Assembly: GCF_029504655.1 (NCBI RefSeq)
Contig: NZ_JAQFIL010000001.1
Coordinates: forward strand, 6,825,001 to 6,889,000
Source of the DNA: Catalinimonas alkaloidigena
GTDB taxonomy: Bacteria > Bacteroidota > Bacteroidia > Cytophagales > Cyclobacteriaceae
DNA: 64,000 nt
Direction: 5' to 3'
Positions 10,692 to 21,725 of the stretch are shown piece after piece (position 1 is the first letter of the stretch; each line of letters starts with the position of its first letter). The notes beneath the pieces are model-generated. The model was not told the origin of the DNA. It saw only the letters and a list, made by a program, of their open reading frames with translations, and ran no database searches. The translations under genes and the position numbers were made by a program.

Positions 10692-13600
10692 ATGAATAGA
10701 TTAATATATCGGGCAGGACAACTTTTGCCGACCTTGTTATTGATAGCTCATATGAGTTGGGGACAAGCAGGGTCAACAGAAGTAAGTGTAAAAGTAGTGG
10801 CTTATTACCAGGGTAAAGATGGTGACGGCTTTGGCCAGGGATGGAATGAATATCGCTGGAATTTCTGGTACAATGACATACCTACTCCTGTATGTGTTGA
10901 AAAATATTCTAAAGATCCCGGATGGTGGTACGATGAACATGAAATTGTAAATGGAATAAAGCATGATAAAGTACCTGGCTACGACAATAATAACCCGGCA
11001 CTCTATATTACTATGGAAAGTTGGGAAGAGGATGACGGAGATAATTGTAGCTACAACAGCGGAGATGATACCCATTATGGTCCTAATAGTACAGTAGCCG
11101 TTTATGATCTTTATCGAGAACAGCCTCCAGGTACGTCAATTGGCTCAGTGATGAGAAAAGCCTTTAATTATAATACTAATAACAGGGTGACGTATGAGTT
11201 TTACTATACACCTCCGGAGCCTAGTGCTCCTGGAGTCAATAAAACAAACTTATGTGTAAATGATGATATCGTATTGAGTACCGATACATATGTACACTCT
11301 TCATTTCTTGATCAGGTGCATCTCTACTGGGAATACTGGATTGTGGGAGATTATTATTCAATTTTTGGTATGAACATACCTCGCTGGCAATCACTTGGAA
11401 GCGCTACTATCGCCAGCGATAATGGTGGAAATAAAACCATATCACTAAAAGATCTTCCAGGGCTGAAAAATCTAACTGATCGTCAAGAAGTCCATTTGCG
11501 GGTACGTTCCTGGGCGAACGATGCTTATGGGATCTATAGTGATGTAAGCAGTATAAAGGTAGACCCAGTTGGACCCAATTTTACGGCTTCAACCCTTCAA
11601 CCTTCCTGCTCAGCTGAGAAAACCGGAAAAATCAGATTGCAGGTCACCGGAAACGGCACAGGAAAATACCGTCTTGATTACACTAAAGCTGGAGAGGATA
11701 CTTTTACTGTCCCCGGAGGAATTACTTCCAACAATTATACAATAAATGATTTGGAGCCTGGAACCTATACCCTCAGGCTCAGTAACTATAGAAATAATGC
11801 AGCTTTTCCAAGTGCATGTGATATGACTCAAACCGTTACAGTGGGCACAGTAAATACTATTAGTTGGAAAAGCAGCAGTCAAAGCTTTAACCCTAGCTGT
11901 CCCGATGGCACTGGTCGTATCTATGTAGAAGTAAATGAGGGAAGTAGTGCCCATCCGGTAAACTTTACCATCAGCGGCGGGCATAGCTTTACGCGTAGCG
12001 GAACTAGTTATAACAAGGGCTACTTTAATAATTTACCAGCCGGTTCTTACACAGTGACAGCTACTGACCCGTGTAACAATACAAGCTTAAGCAAATCATT
12101 TACCCTAACTGCTCCCCCCAAGATTGTAGCCTCAGTTTCTACTACAAACCCGAAATGTGATAATCCTGATAATGGTAAAATCAGGGTAGACATATCCAGC
12201 GGCCCGGGTAAATACGACTATGAACTCTGGAAAGGCTCAAGCAGATTTAAGACTAAAAGTAATACTACCAATTCGTCTCATACTTTTAGTGGTCTTTCAG
12301 CAGACAATAACTATGAAGTTAGAGTATATGATCATGACCGAAGAGGTTGTTCACCCTTTCAGGTAGAAGAGGTCAGTCTTAGTTTTATACCTTTATCCAT
12401 TTCATCATTTTCTAAAAGCGACATTCGTTGTGCCGGAGAAACAGGCACAGTTAAAGTCAAGGCAAGCGGGGGTAGTGGTTCCTATCAGTATACATTAGCC
12501 CATGAGTCAGGAAGTTATACCCAGAACAACACCCATGGAGCATTCACTGTAAATCGTGGAGGAAACTATACACTTACTGTAAAAAATAACGGATCTGGCT
12601 GTTCTGATGCCGTAAGCAAATCTCTAACCATCACAGCACCTTCCCCTCTCACTCTTAACATGAGTCAGCAAAATATCATTTGTTCAGGAGATTATGAAGG
12701 AAAATTGACAGCTGCGGTTAATGGAGGCACCGCTCCTTATACTTATCAGTGGCAGGAAAGAGAATCCGCATCTGAATCATGGTACAACTATGCGGGAAGT
12801 GGAGCAAGATCGCATCAAATAAGCCAACTTTATGATGCCCGTTATCGCCTTATTGTTACCGATAAAAATGGCTGTCAACTTACTTCAGAGGAATATATCC
12901 TGACAGATCCTGAATCATTAAGTATTGATGATATCAATGTACAACATGTAAGCTGTAAAGGAGCCTATGATGGACATATTTTACCTACAATCAGTGGCGG
13001 TTGGGGGGATTACATATTCAAATATCGGGAAGACACACAAACTGAATTTATTCCTTTTACGGAACAGTCTTTATTCGCACCCGGCAACTATCATATCCAG
13101 GTAATTGATCAGGAAGGTTGTACACTAACTTATCCTGAAATAATTACCATCACTGAACCTTCAGAGGCTTTATCTCTTCAGCATACAGTTTCCGAATATA
13201 ATGGCTATCAGGTATCCTGCTTCGGTGGTAATGATGGACGGATAGAAGCAAGCGCCAGTGGAGGCAATGGGGATACTTTTGGCAATCAATACTGGTTTGC
13301 TTTGGACGAAGGTGATTTTTCCTCCCAATCTACATTTACCGGGCTTACCGCGGGTACCTATCAGCTTAAAGTCAAAGATGAAAGAGGCTGCATGCTTACC
13401 CAAGCTGTCACGCTTGATTCTCCTGAAGAGTTAAACCTAACCACAAAAGAGAAAAACTATATTCGTTGCTTTGGTGATAGTACAGGTTACATTACAGTTC
13501 AAACCGAGGGAGGTATCGACCCTTACCTGTATAGGATTGATACTGGGGAGTGGCAGGGTAGTCCTACGTTTACGCAACTGCCTGCCGGTACTTATACCCT

Positions 13601-16600
13601 GACAGTTAAGGATACGCAGGAATGTTTGACTGCATTCACAGAAAGTATAACGACTAATGACCCCTTAGCCATTACTTTCAATAAAACAGATGTGCGGTGC
13701 TATGGAGAGAACAATGGAGAAGTTACCGCTACTATCAGTGGAGGAAAAGCGCCTTATCATCTGCTCTGGCAGGAAACAGCCAGTTCGGATGCTCAATTAG
13801 TTCAGCTTGCTCCAGCCTGGTATACCTTGTCAGTAGTTGATGCAGAGGGCTGTATGTTTACAGACAGCGTCTGGATTCAGGAACCAGCATCTGCTTTGTA
13901 TACCACTCCCCTGGTAACACCCGTACGTTGTTTTGATGAAGGAAATGGACAAATTACCATGCTTTCAGAGGGAGGTACTCCTCCTTATCGTTATTCCATA
14001 GATGGTGGAGCTACCTTTCAGAGTGATAGTTTGTTTAAGCAGCTCATTCCGGGAACCTATACTACAATAACAGAAGACAGTCGAGGCTGCACGTTTACGG
14101 TTGAAACTACAGTCATGCAGCCTGATACATTGGTACTATCGCTGGAAAGCAAAACAGATATTTTATGTCATGCTGAGGCCACAGGAAGGATTGAAGTAGC
14201 TGCAAGTGGCGGTACGCAGGCCTATCGTTATTCTTTAGACGGAGAAAACTGGCAAGACAGTCCGCTATTTACAGATCTGATAGCAGGCGACTATCAAATA
14301 TATGTACAGGATATAAGAGGATGTGAAGCCAGCCTGACCGAGAGGCTTAGCGAGCCAGAGGCTCCCTTACAGCTTAGCTATGAAGTAACCCCTGTACAAT
14401 GCAAAGGAACGGCAAGCGGAAGTATTACCACGACAGTAATCGGAGGAACACCTCCCTATACTTATCAGTGGCATAACTTGTCAGCCAATACGGCTATTGT
14501 CAACAGTCTTGCTCAAGGAGATTATATACTCAAGATCACAGATGCTCATGCTTGTCAGCTAATAGATACGATTGCGGTAACAGAACCTGAGTTCGCACTC
14601 CAGGCAAGCGTAAGTCAGCAAAATGATGTGAGCTGTTATGGTTTATCTGATGGGTTTGTGGAGATAGAAGCATTAGGAGGTTATCCACCCTATCAATACT
14701 CCTGGCAGGGAGAGGCTTTTTCCGATGTGATATCCTACGATAAATTGTCAGCCGGAAATTACCAAATGACTGTTCGTGATACTATGGGTTGTGAGGTAAA
14801 TGTTGACATATTTGTATCCCAACCTAACATGCTTTTAGCTACTCCTAAAGTAGTGCAACATGTAAGCTGCTTCGGAGGTAGTGATGCTCAATTCAGAGCC
14901 AATGTAACCGGAGGTACACCTCCTTATCGTTATTCATTGGATGAGGGTATTAGCTGGCAGCAAGAAGCTCTTTTTACCGGCTATCCGATAGGTCAGTATA
15001 CTATTCTGGTAGAAGATTCTCTGGCTTGCCAAAGCCTCACTCAGGTAACTATTACCGAGCCATCCCTACTGACTGCTACCATAGAAAATGTGGTGGAAGC
15101 GGCATGTACACAGGCCAATGGAGAGGCCCGGCTTATTGTAAATGGTGGAACGCCTCCTTATCGATACCAATGGATAAATCAAAAGGGTGAGCTTATCTCG
15201 GAAGAAGTTTATCCTACTAACCTGGTCGCAAATGTCTATGATGTATATGTGAAAGATGTTAATAATTGTTTGGTTCACCTTACACAAATCATCAATGACC
15301 TGGATGGCCCTGCTAGTGAGATGGTGGGATGGCAGGATGCCAGCTGTTTCACCTCTTCAGACGGAAGTGCTACGGCAAAAGCTACCGGAGGCAGTGGGAC
15401 ATATCAATATTTATGGGATGACCCTCTGGCACAAACTACCCCTACTGCTACCCAACTGGCCCGTGGTGAATATTTTGTTACTGTAACTGACGAACGAGGC
15501 TGTGTAAGTATCTCTTCCGTCACCATCGGTTCTCCTGAAGAATTCCAAATTGATACCCTTCACTGGAAATCCCCTACTTGCTATGAGGCCTGTGATGGCC
15601 AACTGGAACTTGAGATTTCGGGAGGAGTAGCGCCTTATACCTACCAATGGGAAGGCCGTTCTGAAACTACCCCTACTCTGACTAATCTCTGTCGGGGAGA
15701 ATATACCCTGACCGTTACTGATGCTGTAGGCTGCTCACTCACGCAGTTATTCAGCATGTTGCCACCAGATTCTTTGCAACTGAAACTTATCAGCAGTAAG
15801 CCTCCTTCCTGCTTTCAGGGATGTGATGGTCAGGTGGCTATTGCGGTGCAGGGTGGTACAGCGCCTTATCAATACCAGTGGAGTGATGCAACCGGACAAA
15901 CAAGCACTCAGGCTGAGAATTTATGCTCAGGAACTTATACGGTTACCGTTACGGATGCACAAGGGTGCCAGGCACAGCACATAGTAGTGATTGAAGAAAC
16001 TCCACAAATCGCAGTACATCTACCTGATACCGTAAACCTGTGTCTTAATCAATCGGTCACGCTGGATGCCAGCATACCACAGGGACAATACGCGTGGACG
16101 CACAATGGTTTTTCCTTAAGCACAGATGCTTTTGTTACGGTTGATCAGGCAGGAACATATCAGGTAACCGTTACTAATGAACAAGGCTGTCATGAGGTAG
16201 CACAAACTGAAGTACTGACTTACGATACCTTATTTGAAGTAAACTTTCTACAAACCTCTGAGCTTATCGTTGGTGATACCCTTACCCTAACCGAAGTATG
16301 CTTTCCTCTACCGGATAGTGTGAATTGGTACTTTCCAGCGGAAACCGATATCCTGAATGCTTCCTCCTGGGAACCACAGATTACGTTTGAAGAAGCCGAT
16401 AATTATCAGATCACCCTGGTAGGTTACTATAGCGTATGTACTGATTCTATCACTAAGACCGTGGCTTTCTTTCCACCACAAAAAGATTTGAATTCTACCG
16501 CTCGCTTGGCTCAGGGGCCGCAGGGGATCAAATTTGTAACGATTTTTCCAAACCCAACGAATGGCCGTTTCCAGGTGGAAGTAACCCTCTACTCAGAGAC

Positions 16601-16775
16601 CTCTCTTTTTGCTTTCATTAATGATACGAATGGGCAGGAAATAGGCAGGATACAGCAAAAAGATAGTGATGCCTATTCTTTTGAGTTTGACATCAGTCAG
16701 TATGCTTCCGGTCAATACTATCTACAATTGAGGACTCAGTACGACCAAAAAGCAGCCAGAATACTATTACGATAA
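10692..16775 (+). CDS. Giant SprB-repeat surface protein with T9SS type A sorting domain
   Basis: The 2027-residue product has a signal peptide (to about residue 25, SWGQA), an N-terminal region rich in Trp, Tyr and Asp, then about 18 repeats of roughly 70-80 residues. The core pattern is x-C-x-G-x-x-x-G-x-I ... GG-x-x-P-Y-x-Y-x-W ... L-x-x-G-x-Y-x-L-x-V-x-D-x-x-G-C. This is the SprB repeat known from the gliding adhesin of Flavobacterium johnsoniae. An Ig/PKD-like segment and a final domain of about 80 residues (FPNPTNGRFQVE ... GQYYLQL ... ARILLR) match the T9SS type A C-terminal sorting signal. It should therefore cross the outer membrane by T9SS and be surface-attached or released. In this operon it is the only protein with a recognisable T9SS signal. 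Confidence 0.92.
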   Translation: MNRLIYRAGQLLPTLLLIAHMSWGQAGSTEVSVKVVAYYQGKDGDGFGQGWNEYRWNFWYNDIPTPVCVEKYSKDPGWWYDEHEIVNGIKHDKVPGYDNNNPALYITMESWEEDDGDNCSYNSGDDTHYGPNSTVAVYDLYREQPPGTSIGSVMRKAFNYNTNNRVTYEFYYTPPEPSAPGVNKTNLCVNDDIVLSTDTYVHSSFLDQVHLYWEYWIVGDYYSIFGMNIPRWQSLGSATIASDNGGNKTISLKDLPGLKNLTDRQEVHLRVRSWANDAYGIYSDVSSIKVDPVGPNFTASTLQPSCSAEKTGKIRLQVTGNGTGKYRLDYTKAGEDTFTVPGGITSNNYTINDLEPGTYTLRLSNYRNNAAFPSACDMTQTVTVGTVNTISWKSSSQSFNPSCPDGTGRIYVEVNEGSSAHPVNFTISGGHSFTRSGTSYNKGYFNNLPAGSYTVTATDPCNNTSLSKSFTLTAPPKIVASVSTTNPKCDNPDNGKIRVDISSGPGKYDYELWKGSSRFKTKSNTTNSSHTFSGLSADNNYEVRVYDHDRRGCSPFQVEEVSLSFIPLSISSFSKSDIRCAGETGTVKVKASGGSGSYQYTLAHESGSYTQNNTHGAFTVNRGGNYTLTVKNNGSGCSDAVSKSLTITAPSPLTLNMSQQNIICSGDYEGKLTAAVNGGTAPYTYQWQERESASESWYNYAGSGARSHQISQLYDARYRLIVTDKNGCQLTSEEYILTDPESLSIDDINVQHVSCKGAYDGHILPTISGGWGDYIFKYREDTQTEFIPFTEQSLFAPGNYHIQVIDQEGCTLTYPEIITITEPSEALSLQHTVSEYNGYQVSCFGGNDGRIEASASGGNGDTFGNQYWFALDEGDFSSQSTFTGLTAGTYQLKVKDERGCMLTQAVTLDSPEELNLTTKEKNYIRCFGDSTGYITVQTEGGIDPYLYRIDTGEWQGSPTFTQLPAGTYTLTVKDTQECLTAFTESITTNDPLAITFNKTDVRCYGENNGEVTATISGGKAPYHLLWQETASSDAQLVQLAPAWYTLSVVDAEGCMFTDSVWIQEPASALYTTPLVTPVRCFDEGNGQITMLSEGGTPPYRYSIDGGATFQSDSLFKQLIPGTYTTITEDSRGCTFTVETTVMQPDTLVLSLESKTDILCHAEATGRIEVAASGGTQAYRYSLDGENWQDSPLFTDLIAGDYQIYVQDIRGCEASLTERLSEPEAPLQLSYEVTPVQCKGTASGSITTTVIGGTPPYTYQWHNLSANTAIVNSLAQGDYILKITDAHACQLIDTIAVTEPEFALQASVSQQNDVSCYGLSDGFVEIEALGGYPPYQYSWQGEAFSDVISYDKLSAGNYQMTVRDTMGCEVNVDIFVSQPNMLLATPKVVQHVSCFGGSDAQFRANVTGGTPPYRYSLDEGISWQQEALFTGYPIGQYTILVEDSLACQSLTQVTITEPSLLTATIENVVEAACTQANGEARLIVNGGTPPYRYQWINQKGELISEEVYPTNLVANVYDVYVKDVNNCLVHLTQIINDLDGPASEMVGWQDASCFTSSDGSATAKATGGSGTYQYLWDDPLAQTTPTATQLARGEYFVTVTDERGCVSISSVTIGSPEEFQIDTLHWKSPTCYEACDGQLELEISGGVAPYTYQWEGRSETTPTLTNLCRGEYTLTVTDAVGCSLTQLFSMLPPDSLQLKLISSKPPSCFQGCDGQVAIAVQGGTAPYQYQWSDATGQTSTQAENLCSGTYTVTVTDAQGCQAQHIVVIEETPQIAVHLPDTVNLCLNQSVTLDASIPQGQYAWTHNGFSLSTDAFVTVDQAGTYQVTVTNEQGCHEVAQTEVLTYDTLFEVNFLQTSELIVGDTLTLTEVCFPLPDSVNWYFPAETDILNASSWEPQITFEEADNYQITLVGYYSVCTDSITKTVAFFPPQKDLNSTARLAQGPQGIKFVTIFPNPTNGRFQVEVTLYSETSLFAFINDTNGQEIGRIQQKDSDAYSFEFDISQYASGQYYLQLRTQYDQKAARILLR

Positions 16776-16794
16776 GCAGAGGAGGATAAGAAAG

Positions 16795-19700
16795 ATGAAA
16801 GAATATACACAGAATTTGCCCAGGAAATCCCTCACCCTCATAAGATGGATGCTGCTAGGAGTATTGCTGATCGTAGGAGGAAATTTATACGCACAGAATC
16901 GGCCGGTAAACGCTACCTTACAGATTACACCTCCCTACTCGGTATATCTGGCAGACTATGCCCGGCCCGGTAGTGAGCAAATGCAGGTCTATCTACTGCT
17001 CCGCGACCTGAGTGAACCGGCATATGATGTGCAGCTCCGCCTAACCATAGAAGGCTCAGGCATACGTCTGCAAACCAACCCTTCCTATCTGCCGCCACCC
17101 ATCACATTGGAGGGAGGTATGCCTCTGATAATATCCGGAGAAACTTTAGCGCCTTATCTGGATAGCCGCAACTTAGAATTTAGCGGTATCAGCCGAGCGG
17201 AATATGAACAAAGAAGGGCTTTACCGGAAGGCTTTTATCAGTTTACTATTGAAGTAATTGACTATCGCAGAGCCGATCGTTCTTTGAGTCGTCCGGCTAC
17301 TTTTACTGCTTGGTTTACCCTAAATGAACCGCCTCGCATCACTGCTCCTATTTGTGGAAGCACACTGCCTCTCATGGATCCCACACACATTCTGTTCCAA
17401 TGGATGGATGGAGGAAATATCAACCCTTCTTCACCCTTTTCTACTGAATATGAACTCACGCTGGTAGAAGTATTTCCAGCGGATCGGAATGTGGATGATG
17501 CCATCCGCTCTTCTATCCCTTTGCTACAAACTACCACCACGGAGACCAGCTATCTCTATGGCCTCACAGATGCCGCGTTAATTCCTGGTCAGAAGTATGC
17601 TTTCCGGGTACGGGCTTTGGACACTGAGGGACGGGCAGTATTCAAAAATGAAGGATATAGTGAAGTATGCAGCTACACTTATGGTGAAGGGCTATTACTC
17701 AATCCCCCTGATGGCATTCAGGTGTATGCGGAAAACGCCCGCAAAGCTTTGGTCAACTGGCACCTCTCTATTGATCCGGATAGCTATCGGGTAGAATACC
17801 GGCGTAAGACTGAGCAGGAAGAGGAAGCTTTGAGCTGGTTTAGCATAGAAACCAGTGACAAGCAGGTAGTATTAAGAGATTTAGAACCTGAAACTACCTA
17901 TGAGGTCAGGGTAGCCAGTTTGTTCAACAATTATGTGTCTCGCTACAGCCAGTTACAGACCTTTACCACCCCTGAAGTCATTGTCGCTGTCTGCGGAACC
18001 GCTTTCTCTCCTAAAATTACTGCCTCCACCATACCCCTGGCTACGGCTATGGCCGGACAATACTGGCAGGTTGGGGATTTTGAGATGCAGCTAAAGGAAG
18101 TAAGAGGCGGTGATGGTATTTTCAGCGGCTGGGGTGTTATGAATGTGCCCTATCTGAGCATGCAAATCCCTGTGAATTTTGATGAAGTTTGGGTAGATGA
18201 GGATTACAATCTTGTACAAGGTGAAGTAGTAGCCTTGAGCGAGAATTTAGAAGCCTTTCAAAAACGTTGGGAAGAGGAGCATCCACTGCAACAGGAAGAA
18301 GTTGAAGAAGCCCTTGCTCAGCAAGCCACAGAATCTACTTCTCCACCAGATCAACAAATTCCAGCACAAGAAGAAGTTGTCAGCATCATCGTAGAGGGAG
18401 AAGTCGCTGAAGTATATGTCAACGAACAGGGACAAGCCGTAGCTGTTGACGCTCAGGGTCAGGAAACTGTAGTAGCCGAAGAAGCCCCTCAGGAAGGGGA
18501 AGTATTAGCCGTAGAGGATAGTCAGGGGAATCAGTATAGGGTGGTGGATAGTAGTGGAGTAGAAAGAAGCAATAGCGCATCAAATAGTAATGCAGATACA
18601 CAAGCTAATGCCGATAATGCGTTACTCCTTGCTATTTTGAATGAACTTGAAGAGGCGATCAATGCTTGGTTAGAAGTACATGGCAAAGGACCCTTAAGTG
18701 AGAAGGAGATGCGGGTGCTTGCCAGCTTGCCCGAAGGATTTCCTGCCGATGCTGAACTCTTATCCTATATTAGTGAACATACATTTCAGCACGTACGTGA
18801 AAATTCTGAATCTTTTCAGCAAGACATTGCACAGCATCAAAGCCAGGTAGCCTCTTTGCTAAAGCAGGATGAAGCTAGTTTGAGTGAGGAAGAGCTTGCT
18901 CAGGTGAAAAAAGCGGTAGCATTGCAAATTACCTTCTACGGACTAATTGACGAGCTGAAAGAATTCCTCAATGAGATAGGTCTCAACGGAGGCTGCCTGG
19001 ATCAAGGTATACAAAAGGCAAAAGAAGTATTCTGGCAGCGCATGAAGGAGGACTACTCCCTGGAAAAAGTTGTAGTACTGGCGGTCAATGCAGGTGAGGT
19101 AGAAGCCCTTTATTGCCTGAGCAGTCCTGAGAATTGCCCCAGCCAGGGAGATTGGGGACAATTTGCTTGCGGAGCCATACATGCGCTGGTTGAAGAGATT
19201 GATGTTAATGGAATGCTGGATGCCGGTACTGAAGCTGTTAGGGCTTACATAAAGAATCGGACAGACTGCCTGATGCAGGGTACTGAGTTGATGGCGACGT
19301 TCAGCTCTGAAGACCCATCAACCATTATCCGCACATTAAACCTATGTTTTCTGGGTATTGACATTGGTCCGGAAGAAGCAGAACAAATATATAGTACTGC
19401 TATAGCATATGTAGCTACCCACTATGATAACCCTTATGATCAGGGCAGGGCTACAGTATTTGTATTGAGTATTATTTCCCCTTTTGGCAAAGTTAAGCAA
19501 CTCTCCAAAGCTTTTAAGCTTAAGCTACTGGATAAACTCAAGAAGCTCGGAAGCCCCGCCGACGAACTGGCAAAGCTTAGAAAAGCCATTGAGGCTGAGG
19601 ATATCAGAGAAATACAGAAAGCCATTAGGGCAGGTGCCCGAGGCTCTATTGACAACTTATCTGCTAAAAGCAGAAATATTCTGGAGAGCTGGCCTGATGA

Positions 19701-20308
19701 CGTGTACAACAAATTCTATGATGAAGTAGCTGGTACAGAACTTTGGGATAATACTTTTAAAAATGCTGCCAATCAAGATGGATTAATTAGTGCTTGGAAG
19801 GCACTTCAAGATGCGGGAATGAATGATCTCGCCAATAAAATAGATGATATTAAATTTGTTGATGATTATCTAAATAGAAACCCTGGTAAAACCGCTGAAC
19901 AGGTATCAAATGAGATCAAATCAAAAGGTTGGCAAAAATGGGGGGATGAGATACCTGAAGGAAAAATAAGTGTTGGGAAATATGACCTAAGTTCGTTTTC
20001 ATCAGTTAGAGGGTTTATTGATGATATTGATGCTCTTGTGAAGAAAGAAAGGATTACTATAGATGATTTCCATTTCATGATGCAAAAATCTACTAATGTA
20101 CTGACTGTATCAGAAAATGCTATTATGTCTAGAATTAGATTAGCTATGTTGGAACCAACTTCAACTACAATTATGCAAAAGGTTATCCCATTATCTGATA
20201 TTGAAAAATATTTATCAGGTATTTATACTAATGTTGGAGGATATGCCTCTCGTGCAGCCGACGTTAAGCACTTAAAGTCATTTGATGATATTTATTATGG
20301 TCTAAGAC
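16795..20308 (+). pseudogene. Multidomain polymorphic-toxin-like protein, 5' part (split by IS)
   Basis: The frame encodes residues 1-1171 before the insertion; the IS supplies five foreign codons and a stop at 20325. Parts in order: signal peptide (about 1-34); a region resembling the TANFOR domain (about 36-180, with PPYSVYLADY, LLLRDL and LPEGFYQFTIEVIDY); FN3-like modules (about 185-395); a conserved-looking block starting CGTAF (398-485); an acidic Gln/Glu/Val linker (488-595); a long helical region (605-900); and a C-terminal toxin-like module from about 965, entering the IS at YYGLR. The reading frame resumes after the IS, giving an original protein of about 1273 residues. There is no T9SS sorting domain. 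A variable C-terminus with adjacent small genes is the layout of polymorphic toxins. Target unknown. Confidence 0.75.
20300..20308 (+). repeat. Target-site duplication, left copy
   Basis: GTCTAAGAC, identical to 21717-21725. It is a 9-bp near-perfect palindrome (GTCT-A-AGAC), matching the 9-bp duplications made by Tn5/IS50-type transposases. Confidence 0.85.
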
Positions 20309-21716
20309 CTTATCCTGTCTCATAATTTATCTGCGAAGCGAGAAGGTATCCATGGCAGAGTTGAGAGAAGATGGCCCACCCTCTCCACATGGTTTTTTCT
20401 CCAGGGAAGGGCTGCTTTTTAGTAGGCGTAAACCCGGCCAGGGCAGCGATGATGATCAATGCCTGCTGTACACTGAGTTCTTTTCTGCCACTATGCTTTT
20501 CTAAGACTTCTATTTGTAGCGGTTCAAATATTTTCTCTGCAGCTAATTGGGCACTTTCTGCTGCCAGATGCTTAAGCCAGATCAATTGCCAGGCTACAAT
20601 ACAGAGCATAGCAATGGCATGAGATAGTCGTGTGAAAGTATCAAACTGTAGCTTTTCTATCTGCATACCACTCTTCAGCACCATATGCCAGCGTTCAATC
20701 ACCCATCGTTTCCGGTAATAATCTATCATCAGCAAAGCAGCAGCTTGATCTTCTATATTGATGGTAGTGAGTAAATACCATAGCAGAGGCGGTTCGCTGC
20801 GCGGTTCTTCTCCTGCCGGAGTATGTGTTTCTTGAGCTACTACCACCCATAAGTCAATATCTTCTCCTTTTTTATAAGTAGGGACAGGGCATGTGATCTT
20901 ACCCCAGCTTACCTGCAGCTTAGCATTACGCTCTTTTCTCTTGCTGGTCCTGGGCAGGTAAACTTCTACTTTAGTAGTATTGGGAAAAACCACTTCTTTA
21001 AGAAGCATCTTTTCTTGCTCATAATGCACCTTTCGGTTGAGATGATGTGCCCTGAAGAGTAATTCTACATGTTTGGAGCGGCGAGCAGTCATGTACTCAT
21101 AAAAATCAGATTCTCTGTCGGAGATTACGATCACCTTCTTGGCTTTAGCTAAATGCTGATCCACCCACTGTAGGGCTTCTACCCACCGATAACTCTCTTT
21201 TTCTTCTAAAGGATAAAACTGCACCTGCTTTGTACGTCCTGTGGATTGGGGAGGCCACAGCTTTTGTCCTACCAGGCCCAAAGCCGTTCCCTGCTCACTC
21301 AGAGCCATGGCCGTATGCAGGCAAAGCCCTGGATTTACATGACTGCCGCCTAAGTCGCCCAGACCTTCAGTAGCGACATGACTGGCATAATTCAAGTCTG
21401 TTGTATCCTGACTCACCAAAACCACATCCTGGTCGGCACAGCGCTTGCTCGTTTGCCTATAGTGGCCGTAGCTGACGTCTACTTCCTGTTTGGAAAATAT
21501 CCGCCAGGCTGATTTACGGAAATTCTCTCCTACTGCACTACTAAAGGAAAGCTCAGGGTTAGCTAAAAGACGATCAGCCATCAGTGACAAACTCTTTGCC
21601 TCGCGTTTATCTTCTACTGCACTTCCCATAAACTCTTGCATGCCCCAACTCTCTTCCATCTGTTTACCTCCCTTTTTTTTTCAACCTAATTTACAACTTT
21701 TATAAGACATGAATAG
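20309..21716 (-). mobile_element. IS4-family (IS50/Tn5 group) insertion sequence
   Basis: A 1408-bp element with one transposase gene on the minus strand. Its ends both start CT and are imperfect inverted repeats: the left end CTTATCCTGTCTCATAA and the right end, read inward, CTATTCATGTCTTATAA match at 13 of 17 positions. The right end also resembles the Tn5 outside end. The flanks are 9-bp direct repeats, so insertion was simple and fairly recent. It lies inside the toxin gene, in the opposite orientation. Confidence 0.9.
20310..21659 (-). CDS. IS4-family Tn5-type transposase
   Basis: The 449-residue protein has the DDE layout of Tn5 transposase: first Asp in SQDTTDLNYASHVATEGLGDLGG, second in VISDRESDFYEY, and Glu in YYRKRWVIERWH (the YREK-type signature of IS4 enzymes). 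The N-terminus (SWGMQEFMGSAVEDKREAKSLSLMADRL) matches the DNA-binding part of this group. It appears intact. The stop codon lies 1 bp from the element's end, so the last codons are within the terminal repeat. Confidence 0.93.
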   Translation of the reverse strand: MEESWGMQEFMGSAVEDKREAKSLSLMADRLLANPELSFSSAVGENFRKSAWRIFSKQEVDVSYGHYRQTSKRCADQDVVLVSQDTTDLNYASHVATEGLGDLGGSHVNPGLCLHTAMALSEQGTALGLVGQKLWPPQSTGRTKQVQFYPLEEKESYRWVEALQWVDQHLAKAKKVIVISDRESDFYEYMTARRSKHVELLFRAHHLNRKVHYEQEKMLLKEVVFPNTTKVEVYLPRTSKRKERNAKLQVSWGKITCPVPTYKKGEDIDLWVVVAQETHTPAGEEPRSEPPLLWYLLTTINIEDQAAALLMIDYYRKRWVIERWHMVLKSGMQIEKLQFDTFTRLSHAIAMLCIVAWQLIWLKHLAAESAQLAAEKIFEPLQIEVLEKHSGRKELSVQQALIIIAALAGFTPTKKQPFPGEKTMWRGWAIFSQLCHGYLLASQINYETG

Positions 21717-21725
21717 GTCTAAGAC
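21717..21725 (+). repeat. Target-site duplication, right copy
   Basis: GTCTAAGAC, the second copy of the 9-bp sequence at 20300-20308. Joining the toxin sequence across one copy restores the frame ...YYGLRLDYTGTNFF... Confidence 0.85.

Noticed and set aside
11600..15990. Tandem repetition read as DNA repeats or a CRISPR-like array
   Set aside because: The repetition is at protein level (SprB repeats with diverged DNA), with no identical spaced repeats.
20299..20308. A 10-bp target duplication GGTCTAAGAC
   Set aside because: The G at 21716 belongs to the IS end: with 9 bp the two ends both begin CT and align at 13 of 17 positions, matching Tn5-type 9-bp duplications.
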